Source: Halobacillus litoralis (GTDB lineage: Bacteria; Bacillota; Bacilli; Bacillales; Halobacillaceae). Taken from it: a DNA stretch of 64,000 nt. The first letter of the stretch is position 1; the number at the start of each line of letters is the position of its first letter. The position numbers and the translations under genes are program-made. Below the pieces are notes generated by a model, which was not told the origin of the DNA, ran no database searches, and saw only the letters and a program-made list of their open reading frames with translations. The stretch lies in the NCBI RefSeq assembly GCF_009856415.1, contig NZ_WMEZ01000003.1:1-64000 (forward strand). Direction: 5' to 3'. Positions 9,491 through 17,697 of this stretch are shown here, piece after piece.

Positions 9491-9610
9491 TTGAACGCTA
9501 AGAACCTTAATTGATCTCTCTTCATTCTAATTGATATATTGAAAATTTAATTGATATATGAATTTTTCAGTTGATATTTTTATGTTTTGATTGATATCCT
9601 TTTCGGTTTG
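9491..9610 (+). repeat. Array A: 20-bp periodic half-conserved repeats (core TTGATAT)
   Basis: TTGA recurs at 9491, 9511, 9531, 9551, 9571 and 9591, an exact 20-bp step. The last five units begin TTGAT, and four of them TTGATAT, followed by about ten poorly conserved bases and a short conserved tail before the next unit. The first unit is degenerate. The same core and period return at 25761-25880. The array lies between divergent genes and ends 25 bp before a SigB-type promoter. Confidence 0.85.
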
Positions 9611-9635
9611 GATAATAATCATGACCCATTCAGAA

Positions 9636-9660
9636 GTTTATCCCACTTCAATCCGGGTAC
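9636..9660 (+). promoter_or_regulatory. Candidate SigB promoter
   Basis: GTTTAT (9636-9641), 13 bases and GGGTAC (9655-9660) resemble the SigB consensus GTTTAA-N12-14-GGGTAT with one mismatch in each box. It lies 41 bases before the start of a YflT-type general stress gene, which supports the assignment. Confidence 0.7.
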
Positions 9661-9701
9661 ATTCCATACCGTAGCAGCTATAAAAAAAGGAGCGATTCTA
9701 T

Positions 9702-10049
9702 ATGAAACCAACAGTAAGAGAATACACAAATGATGAAAGACTGATGGAAGATGTGAAGCGCTTGAAAGATGAAGGAATCGACAACAAAGACATCTACATC
9801 CTGTCCCACGATGATGACCGCACCGATCGCATTGCGAAGAATGTCAATGCTAATACCATCGGCCTCTCCGAACAGGACATCAAGAACGTCATCAGTAATC
9901 TTTTCAGCAAACAGGGCGATGAACTACGTACAAAACTGCAGGAAATCGGCTTTTCTGAACAGGAAGCAGAAGAATACGAAGAAGACTTGGATGAAGGAAA
10001 AGTTCTCCTTATCGTGACAAACCCTGCAAAAGCAGAAACCCTATTATAA
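9702..10049 (+). CDS. General stress protein, YflT (GSP17M) family
   Basis: A 115-residue acidic protein (KPTVREYTNDERLMEDVKRL at the start, ending in DEGKVLLIVTNP) of the YflT or general-stress-protein 17M family. The N-terminal part looks like the small alpha/beta domain of this family, with GIDNKDIYILSHDDDR. Biochemical role unknown; B. subtilis relatives belong to the SigB regulon. AAAGGAGCG precedes the ATG and a SigB-like promoter lies upstream. Monocistronic, with a strong terminator. Confidence 0.85.
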   Translation: MKPTVREYTNDERLMEDVKRLKDEGIDNKDIYILSHDDDRTDRIAKNVNANTIGLSEQDIKNVISNLFSKQGDELRTKLQEIGFSEQEAEEYEEDLDEGKVLLIVTNPAKAETLL

Positions 10050-10056
10050 ATAGAAA

Positions 10057-10086
10057 GGAGCGCACGGCATGTGCGCTCCTTTTTTT
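10057..10086 (+). terminator. Rho-independent terminator
   Basis: GGAGCGCAC, GGCAT and GTGCGCTCC form a perfect stem followed by seven T residues, just after the yflT-like gene. Confidence 0.92.
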
Positions 10087-10088
10087 CA

Positions 10089-11537
10089 TTAATATGTGGT
10101 AAACCATGTCCACTTCTGCAAATAGTAGGTAGCATAACGGATGAATGTTAAATTGTCCTGGTATTCTTTATAATCCGCCGTATAATGTCCCTCTTCGTTG
10201 TTCCAAATACGTGTAAAGTATTCATTGACATCTTGGAATACTTGCTCTTCCCCATTCCCTTTGATGACCACATCGGCTTCCAAATTCAAGTTGGATAGGT
10301 TGCGACGTGTATAGTTCGCTGACCCAGCGATGATGACATCATCTCCAGGATGATCAATGTAAAGCATCTTCGTATGATACTGCTCGATGTTGACATCGTA
10401 CCAACGCAAATGGATATTTTCGTTACCCAGACGCTGCAGCTCGGCAGCTACAGGTAAATTGGGAATGCCGGTTTTTTCGTGACCAAACGCCTTTTTATTT
10501 GGGTCCATCACAATGTTCACCGTAGCTCCGCGGTTGGCTGCATCATCAAGCGAACTCATGATTTTCTTATCCGCCAGATAGTACATCCCGAGCCAGACGG
10601 TATCCCCTTCTCCTGCTTCCGACAATTCATCAAGAATCGCTCGATAAATTTTCCCTTCTGTTACAAATTGTGTCGTCAGAGGGCCTTCCTGCTCCTCCCA
10701 ATTACGATTTTCATAATCAGGAAAATCTGCCTCACCCGAATAGTTAACGACCGCTTCTTCAGCTTCTAAAATATCTTTAATGATCGGTCCCTTCATCTTG
10801 AACGCGACGTTTTCATGATAACCACTGGCATCATGGGGATTGGCTGTCGAGACGATCGCAGATTTCTCCGTCACAAGGATTTTTCTATGATTGGCCTTGA
10901 TGTTCAGCAACTTCATATAAGACCTTAGGGTCACATCCGGAGCTTCCTTAGCCATTGGATTGCTGATCCAACCATTTTCACCGGTGCCCATCCAGGAAAA
11001 CAACAGACGCCAGACACTTGAATATAAAGGATTCGAATCTCTCAATTTATTCAAATTCGTCAAAACGACATCGACCCCGCCATCCTCCAGGCGCTTGATC
11101 GTCTCCGATTCATACGATCCATAAACCGTGTTGATCTGATCGGTTATGAAAACAACTTTCAAGTCAGGGACTTCCTCTTTCCTTTTTAATATGGCGTCCA
11201 CCAAATTACTGGAGATCTTCGGAAACTCGTTTTTTCCATTCGTGTAGCCATTGAATAAAAACATATCCGCCACAATGAAATCCTCAGCTTCTGAGATCGT
11301 CTGGTTGATCTCTTCAAAAACCTGAAGATCATGTACCGTCTTTCCAGCTTCATTTTCGTATGTTAAATCACGGAAAAACTCGATATTTTCCATCTGGTGC
11401 GTTTCCCCTTCATAAGAAATCCCCTCAGGTAGAGCTTTCCATGAAGTGTGATAAGCAATCGTGACACTTAAAATAGCTATAATGATAACGATGATCCAAA
11501 ACCACTTACTTTTCCCAATCCGCTTCAAACGGTCCAT
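10089..11537 (-). CDS. Membrane-anchored phospholipase D-like protein
   Basis: A 482-residue protein with one N-terminal transmembrane segment (about 12-29) and two PLD repeats. The second active-site motif is intact: H388-x-K390 in YHTKMLYIDHPGDDVIIAGS followed by ANYTRRN. The first is H217-R-K219 in ANHRKILVTEKSAIVSTANP, also with the HxK pair. Such proteins hydrolyse or transfer phosphodiester groups, often as cardiolipin synthase-like or nuclease-like enzymes. With an extracellular domain after a single anchor it may act on lipids or envelope polymers. The substrate is not determined. Confidence 0.85.
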   Translation of the reverse strand: MDRLKRIGKSKWFWIIVIIIAILSVTIAYHTSWKALPEGISYEGETHQMENIEFFRDLTYENEAGKTVHDLQVFEEINQTISEAEDFIVADMFLFNGYTNGKNEFPKISSNLVDAILKRKEEVPDLKVVFITDQINTVYGSYESETIKRLEDGGVDVVLTNLNKLRDSNPLYSSVWRLLFSWMGTGENGWISNPMAKEAPDVTLRSYMKLLNIKANHRKILVTEKSAIVSTANPHDASGYHENVAFKMKGPIIKDILEAEEAVVNYSGEADFPDYENRNWEEQEGPLTTQFVTEGKIYRAILDELSEAGEGDTVWLGMYYLADKKIMSSLDDAANRGATVNIVMDPNKKAFGHEKTGIPNLPVAAELQRLGNENIHLRWYDVNIEQYHTKMLYIDHPGDDVIIAGSANYTRRNLSNLNLEADVVIKGNGEEQVFQDVNEYFTRIWNNEEGHYTADYKEYQDNLTFIRYATYYLQKWTWFTTY

Positions 11538-11679
11538 GATGTAGCCTCCTAATATAGAGTGCTTATCTTATTTTCACTATAATTGCCCCTTTCAAACCTT
11601 GATAGGAGAAAAAAATAAATTCGAAGGGTTTATTGAACAATATGGCAGGATTCTTGAAGACTTGATTTCGAGACGTTTC

Positions 11680-11854
11680 GGGGTTCGTTGCTTGGGATGA
11701 GCGTCAGGGGGTGGCTGGGAAGCTACTCGCTTTCCTGTGGGGGAGTGGTGAGCTTCCTCGGACTAAGTCCTGCGGGATCTCACCTATCTCCTTTCTCCCA
11801 CGGGAGTCTCGCAGCTTCCCAGCCACCCCATTTGTCGTGCGGGTAACGAACCCC
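11680..11854 (+). repeat. Structured intergenic repeat, copy 1 (long dyad)
   Basis: A 175-bp element bounded by GGGGTTCGTT (11680-11689) and its exact inverse AACGAACCCC (11845-11854). Nested inside is a perfect 17-bp inverted pair, GGGGTGGCTGGGAAGCT (11708-11724) with 11813-11829, and a further GGTGAG/CTCACC stem, so the whole element can fold as a branched hairpin. It shares TTTCCNNNGGG, GGTGAGCTTCCTC, TCTCACC and GGAGTCTCGC-type blocks with copy 2 in the opposite orientation. No reading frame with a ribosome site is present. The type is a dispersed Bacillaceae intergenic repeat from memory; exact family unknown. Confidence 0.75.
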
Positions 11855-11997
11855 TACACCGGGAGAGACTGTCTTCCACTATCCTGGTATTATACGCATA
11901 AAACACTCTATAGCAAGCTTTACGCACTCAAAATAGCTCCCGTGGGAGGTAGTTTTCCTTCTGTTTTCACTGAATAAAGCTGCTTATTCTGGATGTG

Positions 11998-12167
11998 GTT
12001 TCGAGACATTTATATGGTAAAGGGGCGGAGGGAAACGGTGAGACTCCTATGGGACGTGTGGGACAGGTGAGACCCCGGAAGGCGTAGCCTGAGGAGGCTC
12101 ACCGCCCGCCCCGTGGAAAGCGAACGGTTTCCCGCAGCCCCTATCCACTCAACAAAAGTCTCGAAAC
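11998..12167 (-). repeat. Structured intergenic repeat, copy 2 (inverted relative to copy 1)
   Basis: A 170-bp element bounded by GTTTCGAGAC (11998-12007) and its exact inverse GTCTCGAAAC (12158-12167). Its reverse complement aligns with copy 1 through the GGTGAGCCTCCTC, GGGGTCTCACCTGTCCC and GGAGTCTCACC blocks. The flank GAAGACTNNNTTTCGAGAC is shared with the left flank of copy 1, showing that the family extends beyond the inner dyad. MITE-like, without a transposase in the window. Confidence 0.75.
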
Positions 12168-12211
12168 TGAGTCTTCCACAATAGGGAGCGTTTGTGGAAT
12201 TAAACAATCAT

Positions 12212-12248
12212 AAAAACCCCCGCTCGATGTCGGTACATCAAACGGGGG
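12212..12248 (-). terminator. Terminator of thiT
   Basis: On the minus strand CCCCCG...GATGT and ACATC...CGGGGG pair around a small loop and are followed by TTTTT, 8 bases after the thiT stop codon. Confidence 0.85.
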
Positions 12249-12255
12249 ATTCTTA

Positions 12256-12822
12256 TTAATGGCTTAAAAGTGTCGGTCGTTTTACGAATAGGAGACTGAC
12301 GACGATACTGCTTAAAATGAACGCCGGGAGCATGTACCCGCCATTATAAACGAGAGAATACAACCACACCGGCTGACCCTCAGGAGCGAACTCGCCGTAA
12401 AAAACGATACCTGCGAAAAAGTGACCGAAAAAGCGCAGCACACTTCCGATCAGACAGCCGACAATGATCCATCCGACCAACCGACGGGACTCTTTCGATT
12501 TGATCGCCTTCCATAGCGGTTTCGCCACTAAACCAGCCGCTCCGATTACAGCAAAGGCGATGACATAGTCGAGAAACGCCTGGAGAGGGGTCATAATATA
12601 GGCACCTGTCATTATTTGATAGATTCCTAGTAACAGACCGGTGGTGACGCCCCCTTTCAAGCCCCAGCGAAAGGCCATGATGAATACTGGGACCATGGCA
12701 AAGGAAACCGATCCTCCCTGTGCCCACAGTTTAAAAGATAAAAACGGGATGATATCCAACAATAGTGCGAGTGCTGAAAAAATCGCAACCTCTACGAGAA
12801 ATAAAACGCGACGATTTCTCAT
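12256..12822 (-). CDS. thiT: ECF thiamine transporter S component
   Basis: A 188-residue integral membrane protein with about six helices, of the ThiT family (substrate-binding subunit of an energy-coupling-factor transporter). It has WAQGGSVSFAMVPVFIMAFR and GLLLGIYQIMTGAYIMTPLQ, regions that in ThiT line the thiamine site. It needs the shared EcfA/EcfT module encoded elsewhere. The start at 12822 is preceded by AGGAGGAATGTTGAA; the longer frame to 12897 would read into the leader. A TPP riboswitch upstream confirms the role. Confidence 0.93.
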   Translation of the reverse strand: MRNRRVLFLVEVAIFSALALLLDIIPFLSFKLWAQGGSVSFAMVPVFIMAFRWGLKGGVTTGLLLGIYQIMTGAYIMTPLQAFLDYVIAFAVIGAAGLVAKPLWKAIKSKESRRLVGWIIVGCLIGSVLRFFGHFFAGIVFYGEFAPEGQPVWLYSLVYNGGYMLPAFILSSIVVSLLFVKRPTLLSH

Positions 12823-12920
12823 TTCAACATTCCTCCTAAAAAAAGACACAAAAAAAGCAACGCCAAATAGGGAAGCTTCCTGATGGAGGAGTCCCAATTC
12901 TGCATTGCACCATCAAAAAA

Positions 12921-13008
12921 GCCGCCATCCCTACGCCAGTGCTAACTGACAGGTTCGAAGGGTCAGAACATTTACGTTCACTCTCAGCCGGAGGCTCCCC
13001 TTGAAGGC
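12921..13008 (-). promoter_or_regulatory. TPP (THI-box) riboswitch
   Basis: Minus-strand order is GGGGAGCCTCC, GGCTGAGAGTGAA, GACCCTTCGAACCTG, then GTTAGCACTGGCGTAGGGA, matching the conserved THI-element blocks (CTGAGA, ACCCTT-GAACCTGA, CTAGcGTAGGGA). It precedes thiT by about 100 bases. GGCGGCTTTTTT at its 3' end suggests control by premature termination, though I could not pair a clean local terminator stem. Confidence 0.93.
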
Positions 13009-13091
13009 TTTATACCGTTTACTTTTCTTGATTTGTCTCTATTATAATAAACTTTTTACTAGATTACAAAACCTTTCTATTTCCCGGGCAA

Positions 13092-13832
13092 TCACTTTGT
13101 GTTCGTGTACATTTGGAAAAATTCCAGTGTACGCTCAATAATCATATCCTTATCATGGTCAAGCGTGGCCACATGGTAACTGTTTTCCAGATGGATAATC
13201 TCTTTATGTTCAGAAAATACCGATTCGAATACAACTTCTGAATTGTGAGGAGGAACGACGTGATCCTCATCCGATACGAAAATCATGATCGGGCAGTGGA
13301 TTTCATCCAGCCTGTTCTTCACTTTACCCATCAAGCCGACGAGCTCGCCAATCGATCTCACCGGCGTGCGATCATACGCAAGCTCGACAGTTGCAGGATC
13401 CTTGATATCCGAGCCGATCGCATCTAAAAAGCGTTCGTCCGTTCCCTGGCTATTTTCCAATGCCGGAATATCAATCGCTGCATTGATAGGAATGACTCCC
13501 TCTATGTCCCGGTACTCACTGGCCATATACAACGCAAGGGTGCCCCCCATCGATAACCCGACGGCAAATATTTTCGAACACCTTTCATTCAACCAGGTGT
13601 AGGCTTCTTCCACGGATTGCACCCAGTCCAGATGAGAGGTTGACTCCATGTCTTCCGGGGTCGTTCCATGTCCTTTCAACCGTGGACAGCAGACGGTGTA
13701 ACCCTCACGTGCATAGGCTTCGACTAGTGGCTTCATGCTTTGTGTTGTTCCTGTGAACCCGTGAGACACGAGGATGCCGACTTCATTACCCTCGAAGCGC
13801 ATCTCCTCCGCTCCATGCATCACTTTTTCCAT
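13092..13832 (-). CDS. Alpha/beta hydrolase, Est30-like carboxylesterase
   Basis: A 246-residue serine hydrolase close in layout to the 30-kDa Geobacillus carboxylesterase: VSHGFTGTT oxyanion-hole region (22-30), nucleophile elbow GLSMGG with S94, acid D190 in SDEDHVVPP, and H220 in NSYHVATLD. Likely cleaves short-chain monoglycerides or similar esters in the cytoplasm. It overlaps the 3' end of the SDR gene by 47 bases; GGAG lies 9 bases before the ATG. In-frame ATGs at 13820 and 13802 are weaker alternatives. Confidence 0.9.
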   Translation of the reverse strand: MEKVMHGAEEMRFEGNEVGILVSHGFTGTTQSMKPLVEAYAREGYTVCCPRLKGHGTTPEDMESTSHLDWVQSVEEAYTWLNERCSKIFAVGLSMGGTLALYMASEYRDIEGVIPINAAIDIPALENSQGTDERFLDAIGSDIKDPATVELAYDRTPVRSIGELVGLMGKVKNRLDEIHCPIMIFVSDEDHVVPPHNSEVVFESVFSEHKEIIHLENSYHVATLDHDKDMIIERTLEFFQMYTNTK

Positions 13833-14688
13833 TCAACCCCACTCCTTTGGCTTTCTCTTTTCCAAGAATTTTTTCTAACACGGTCTTTTCCAGCCAGCTC
13901 CATGGCAGCAAGCGCTTGAACCAGACATTCGCCCTCACACCGGGACCGATCGGATAGCGTAATTTCCCAAGCGTTTCTTTTTCCATCAATCCGGTCATCA
14001 GGTCCGACACGTCCTGAGGATTGCCATGGGATTCACTATTCAAAGCATTCCACAACCCTTTTATGTATTCAGCATAAGGAGATTCAGGGTCCTGGACTTC
14101 TTCTGGCATCACAAGTCCGGACGACCAAATATTCGTCTGATAAGAGCCTGGCTCGATCAATGCGACATCAATGCCGAACGGTTTCACTTCGAAACGGAGA
14201 CTTTCCGATAATCCTTCCAGCGCGTGTTTCGATGAGACATAAGCCGATAAGCCTGGAAAACCGATCAGCCCGCTCACACTGCTGACATTTAAGATTTTCC
14301 CTCTTCCCTGGGCACGCATTAATGGCAGAACTGCTTTCGTAACGGCAATCACACCGAAAACATTGGTATCAAACTGCTTACGGTACGTTTCAAGTGGCAC
14401 CTGTTCAAGAAATCCTCCGACAGCATAACCTGCGTTATTGACGAGAACGTCCAATTGTTCCAGCGTGTTCACTTTTTCTGAAAAGCGCTCGATGGACTGT
14501 TCATCCGTCACATCCAATTGCCAAACATCAATGCGATTGCGGACCTCCTCCTCAAGCGTCTCATACGCGGATGCTTTTTCTATGTTTCTCATCGTGGCGA
14601 TGACACGAAACCCTTTTTCTGCACATTTCACAGCTGTATGGAAACCGAATCCGCTGGATGCTCCTGTAATGAGTACGGTTTGTTTCAT
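13786..14688 (-). CDS. Short-chain dehydrogenase/reductase (SDR)
   Basis: A 300-residue classical SDR. The NAD(P)-binding motif TGASSGFG is at 8-15, NNAG at 84-87, and the catalytic residues are S137, Y150 and K154 (SAYVSSKHALEG). An arginine-bearing ATMRN after beta-2 suggests NADP preference. The family oxidises or reduces alcohol and keto groups; the substrate is not apparent. It is the first gene of a two-gene unit with the esterase, which its C-terminus overlaps. GGGGGAG precedes the ATG. Confidence 0.88.
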   Translation of the reverse strand: MKQTVLITGASSGFGFHTAVKCAEKGFRVIATMRNIEKASAYETLEEEVRNRIDVWQLDVTDEQSIERFSEKVNTLEQLDVLVNNAGYAVGGFLEQVPLETYRKQFDTNVFGVIAVTKAVLPLMRAQGRGKILNVSSVSGLIGFPGLSAYVSSKHALEGLSESLRFEVKPFGIDVALIEPGSYQTNIWSSGLVMPEEVQDPESPYAEYIKGLWNALNSESHGNPQDVSDLMTGLMEKETLGKLRYPIGPGVRANVWFKRLLPWSWLEKTVLEKILGKEKAKGVGLNGKSDAWSGGDALRG

Positions 14689-14905
14689 GTTCTGACTCCC
14701 CCTTGTGCTAATCGTTACCCCATATCATTCGCTGTCACACCCTTATTCTCCTCTTTCCATAAAAGCTTGGTAAAACCGAAACAGGTCTCCAGAGGGTATA
14801 ACTGCACAATTCCGATACATAATGTATGGTTTTAGGCATATTAATGATAGAATGGTAAAGGTTATCGACCGAATAAATATTAATAGAAAGGAAGTTTCAT
14901 ATTTT

Positions 14906-16030
14906 ATGAGTACGAACATGAAGCTTCAGGCGCTTACCCCCTCTTATGACCCGTGGGAAGCGTATATGGACATGGAAGAACACGGAAAAATGACGTTATC
15001 GAACATAGAATTTACGACGACGACGCTCTGCAACATGCGGTGTGAGCACTGTGCAGTCGGATATACGCTGGGTGCGAAGGATCCGGACGCATTGCCGATG
15101 GACTTGCTCCGGAAGCGGCTCGATGAAATCCCTCACCTGCGTACGCTAAGCATTACGGGCGGGGAGCCGATGATGTCAAAAAAATCGGTAGAAAATTATG
15201 TGGTGCCTCTCTTGAAATATGCCCACGAGCGCGGAGTACGGACACAAATCAACTCCAACTTAACGCTCCCTTATGAGCGTTACATTCCGATCATTCCTTA
15301 TTTGGACGTTTTACATATCTCCCACAACTGGGGAACGATCGAAGAATTCATCCATACCGGATTTGCCCGGATGGAACGAAAACCATCGGAAGAAAACCGG
15401 AAGAAATTTTTTGACCGGATGGTGGAAAATTCTCAGCGTCTCTCTGATGAAGGGGTCATGGTCTCAGCTGAAACGATGTTGAACCGTCGTACGTTCCCTT
15501 ACCTAGAATCGATTCATGATCATGTCAAAGAAATGAAATGTGCCCGCCACGAGATTCACCCCATGTATCCCGTGGACTTTGCCAGCAGCTTGGAAACGTT
15601 GAACCTGGAACAAATGCGTGAAGGCATCAACCGTCTCCTTGATCACCGGAATGACGACATGTGGATGTTGTTTGGAACACTGCCCTACTATCCATGCAGT
15701 TCTTCCCAGGACGATCTCGATATGCTGAAGCGCTTGTACAGCGAAAATAATGTGACGGTAAGAAACGATCCAGACGGGCGCTCCCGCTTGAACGTGAACA
15801 TCTTTTCAGGCGATATCATCGTGACAGATTTCGGTGATGAGCCTGGCCTTGGGAACATTCAGGACACGAAACTTGGCGATGCTTACGAGAACTGGCTTTC
15901 CACGAAAACAGCGAAAAGCCTCAACTGCCATTGTCCGGCCGTAAAATGCCTCGGTCCGAATGTCCTTGTGAAAAACACGTACTATGAAGGTGTCGATTTC
16001 CAAAAACGGAAATCGAAGATCTCGTTATAA
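14906..16030 (+). CDS. yfkAB: Radical SAM/CxCxxxxC motif protein YfkAB
   Basis: A 374-residue radical SAM protein. The [4Fe-4S]-binding triad is C42, C46, C49 in LCNMRCEHCA, followed by ITGGEPMMS, the SAM-contacting GGEP motif. The C-terminus has a CxC-type cluster, SLNCHCPAVKCLGPN, that gives this family its name. It matches B. subtilis YfkAB in architecture and length. The reaction is unknown. The ATG at 14906 (MSTNMKLQAL) fits the family length; the in-frame ATG at 14822 lies in the promoter region. Followed after 18 bases by a YgjP-like gene. Confidence 0.9.
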   Translation: MSTNMKLQALTPSYDPWEAYMDMEEHGKMTLSNIEFTTTTLCNMRCEHCAVGYTLGAKDPDALPMDLLRKRLDEIPHLRTLSITGGEPMMSKKSVENYVVPLLKYAHERGVRTQINSNLTLPYERYIPIIPYLDVLHISHNWGTIEEFIHTGFARMERKPSEENRKKFFDRMVENSQRLSDEGVMVSAETMLNRRTFPYLESIHDHVKEMKCARHEIHPMYPVDFASSLETLNLEQMREGINRLLDHRNDDMWMLFGTLPYYPCSSSQDDLDMLKRLYSENNVTVRNDPDGRSRLNVNIFSGDIIVTDFGDEPGLGNIQDTKLGDAYENWLSTKTAKSLNCHCPAVKCLGPNVLVKNTYYEGVDFQKRKSKISL

Positions 16031-16048
16031 GTCAGAAAGGAGACCACG

Positions 16049-16630
16049 ATGCCGACGGTTACGTTTGCAGAGAAAACAATCGCTTATACTGTAGAAAAGC
16101 AAGACGTCTCTTTTATCAAGATCTACCTTGATGATTTGAATGGAGTAAAAGTGACCGCTTCCCCTCTAAAAAAGGAGGAAAAGATTCAAGCCTTTGTTGA
16201 GAAAAAAGCGGAGTGGATTTTTGAAAAATGGCAGAAGACACATGAAGATTTATACGCCGTCGATGCCCTTATCGCTTCCGAGAACGAAAAGATTTCTTAC
16301 CTTGGCCGCTCGTACCGGCTGAAAATGGAACATAAGGATGAGGCACACTTCGCTTTCCGAAAAGGAACTTTCCTTTTTGCCTATCCTGAATCATGGACAG
16401 GAGAAGAAGCGAACCACAAGCTCAGAACAGAAGTGAGCCAATGGCTTAGCCAGAAAGCGGAAGAGAGGTTTTCGACGCTTTCGGATTGGGAGGTCGTGTC
16501 AGAACCAGATTCCCTCAGACTTGGTGTGAAAGACCAAGACCGCATTCATCTCAACTGGCGGCTCGTTCAGAGACCGAAGCAAAAGATTCAAGAAACCATC
16601 AAAGATCTCATCAATGAAAAGACATGTTAA
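16049..16630 (+). CDS. YgjP/DUF45-like protein lacking the metallopeptidase motif
   Basis: A 193-residue protein whose first part (about 1-190) follows the YgjP/DUF45 pattern, with EEKIQAFVEKKAEWIFEKWQ and the late HLNWRLVQRPKQKIQETIKD. In that family the last segment is normally followed at once by the zinc-binding HELxHxxxxxH region and a Trp. Here the frame stops at LINEKTC, so the HExxH motif is absent. It is either a family member that has lost the catalytic end or a non-enzymatic variant. It has a good ribosome site (GAAAGGAG) and sits 18 bases behind yfkAB. Confidence 0.7.
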   Translation: MPTVTFAEKTIAYTVEKQDVSFIKIYLDDLNGVKVTASPLKKEEKIQAFVEKKAEWIFEKWQKTHEDLYAVDALIASENEKISYLGRSYRLKMEHKDEAHFAFRKGTFLFAYPESWTGEEANHKLRTEVSQWLSQKAEERFSTLSDWEVVSEPDSLRLGVKDQDRIHLNWRLVQRPKQKIQETIKDLINEKTC

Positions 16631-16633
16631 CAA

Positions 16634-16673
16634 AAAAGGCCCAGCAAGCGAAATCGCTTGTTGGGCCTTTTCT
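16634..16673. terminator. Bidirectional terminator
   Basis: AAGGCCCAGCAAGCG, AAAT and CGCTTGTTGGGCCTT form a long stem with A and T runs on both sides, between the converging YgjP-like and ZIP genes. Confidence 0.92.
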
Positions 16674-16674
16674 T

Positions 16675-17481
16675 TTAGATGAATAACAAAAGACTCAAAG
16701 CCATGACAGCCATCCCAGCGACGACTCCATAAATCGATAAATGAGCTTCTCCATATCTTCTTGATGCAGGAAGAAGTTCATCTAGGGAAATGAACACCAT
16801 AATCCCTGCCACCCCTGCAAATAAAATACCGAACACCATGTCGTTCAAGAACGGCATTAATAATAGATAAGCTAAAATCGCTCCCACCGGTTCAGACAAA
16901 CCACTCAAGAATGAAAGCTTGAATGCTTTCTTCTTGTCACCAGTGGCATAGTACACGGGAACGGAAACTGCGATCCCCTCAGGAATGTTGTGAATCGCAA
17001 TCGCCGCAGCAATAGCAATTCCAAGGGCGGGGTCATTTAAGGCAGCCGTAAACGTCGCGATGCCTTCTGGAAAGTTGTGAATCGCAATGGCAAGCGCTGT
17101 GAACGTTCCCATCTTGAGTAAATCTGGATCCTTCACCGCCGTCTGCCGGTTCGCCATGTCTTCCACTTTCTTCACTTCGTGAGGGTTCCCTGACTTCGGT
17201 ATGAATTTATCGATGAGTGCAATGACGAGCATTCCTCCGAAGAAGGCTCCGACTGTGGTCCACTGGCCTGCTTCGTTCCCCATCGCATCAACGAGTGAAT
17301 CTTGTGCTTTGAAAAAGATTTCCACCATAGATACATAGATCATGACCCCTGCCGAAAAACCGAGTGCAAGGGAAAGGAACTTCGTATTCGTCGTCTTCGC
17401 AAAAAATGCGATCAAACTTCCTACACCTGTCGCTAATCCTGCAAGCAAGGTGAGCCCGAAAGCCAATAACAAGTTTTCCAT
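16675..17481 (-). CDS. zupT: ZIP-family divalent metal transporter
   Basis: A 268-residue, eight-helix ZIP transporter of the ZupT type. Helix 4 carries H135 in HNFPEG and helix 5 carries H164 in HNIPEG, the conserved metal-translocation motifs. It should import zinc and perhaps other divalent metals. GAAGGAGAGG precedes the ATG. No Zur-type box was found upstream; a 22-bp dyad lies 86 bp before the start. Monocistronic. Confidence 0.93.
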   Translation of the reverse strand: MENLLLAFGLTLLAGLATGVGSLIAFFAKTTNTKFLSLALGFSAGVMIYVSMVEIFFKAQDSLVDAMGNEAGQWTTVGAFFGGMLVIALIDKFIPKSGNPHEVKKVEDMANRQTAVKDPDLLKMGTFTALAIAIHNFPEGIATFTAALNDPALGIAIAAAIAIHNIPEGIAVSVPVYYATGDKKKAFKLSFLSGLSEPVGAILAYLLLMPFLNDMVFGILFAGVAGIMVFISLDELLPASRRYGEAHLSIYGVVAGMAVMALSLLLFI

Positions 17482-17566
17482 TGTACCTCTCCTTCAATTC
17501 GAACATTTTCTCTAAGCACATTGTAACGGAGGTTTTTCCTTAGAGCAACTTTTTTAGTTTCAGTTA

Positions 17567-17588
17567 TATTTTATGAGCCCATAAAATA
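17567..17588. repeat. AT-rich 22-bp dyad upstream of zupT
   Basis: TATTTTATG and CATAAAATA are exact inverted 9-bp arms around AGCC. No T-run terminator follows. It may be an operator for zupT or a chance dyad in AT-rich DNA; the rest of this intergenic stretch shows nothing else. Confidence 0.35.
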
Positions 17589-17662
17589 AGTGCTACACAT
17601 TATTCTCAACTTTTATATTCATATTTAGATCCTCCCGTGCATAATCTATCCTTTTTCGCCCA

Positions 17663-17694
17663 CAAAAAAACCACTTTCCGGTTTGGAAAGTGGC
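17663..17694 (-). terminator. Terminator of the SIMPL gene
   Basis: CCACTTTCC, GGTTT and GGAAAGTGG pair, followed on the minus strand by seven T residues, just behind the stop codon at 17698. Confidence 0.9.
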
Positions 17695-17697
17695 TTC

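Noticed and set aside
9491-9610. Array A as a CRISPR array
   Set aside because: Units are only 20 bp with about ten bases between cores; there are no 23-37 bp repeats, no 30-40 bp unique spacers and no cas genes.
11711-11977. 88-codon plus-strand frame across repeat copy 1
   Set aside because: It crosses long inverted repeats, has no ribosome site and its composition follows the DNA dyads.
12823-12897. Longer start for thiT at 12897
   Set aside because: It reads into the leader between riboswitch and gene; AGGAGG supports 12822 and the family has no such extension.
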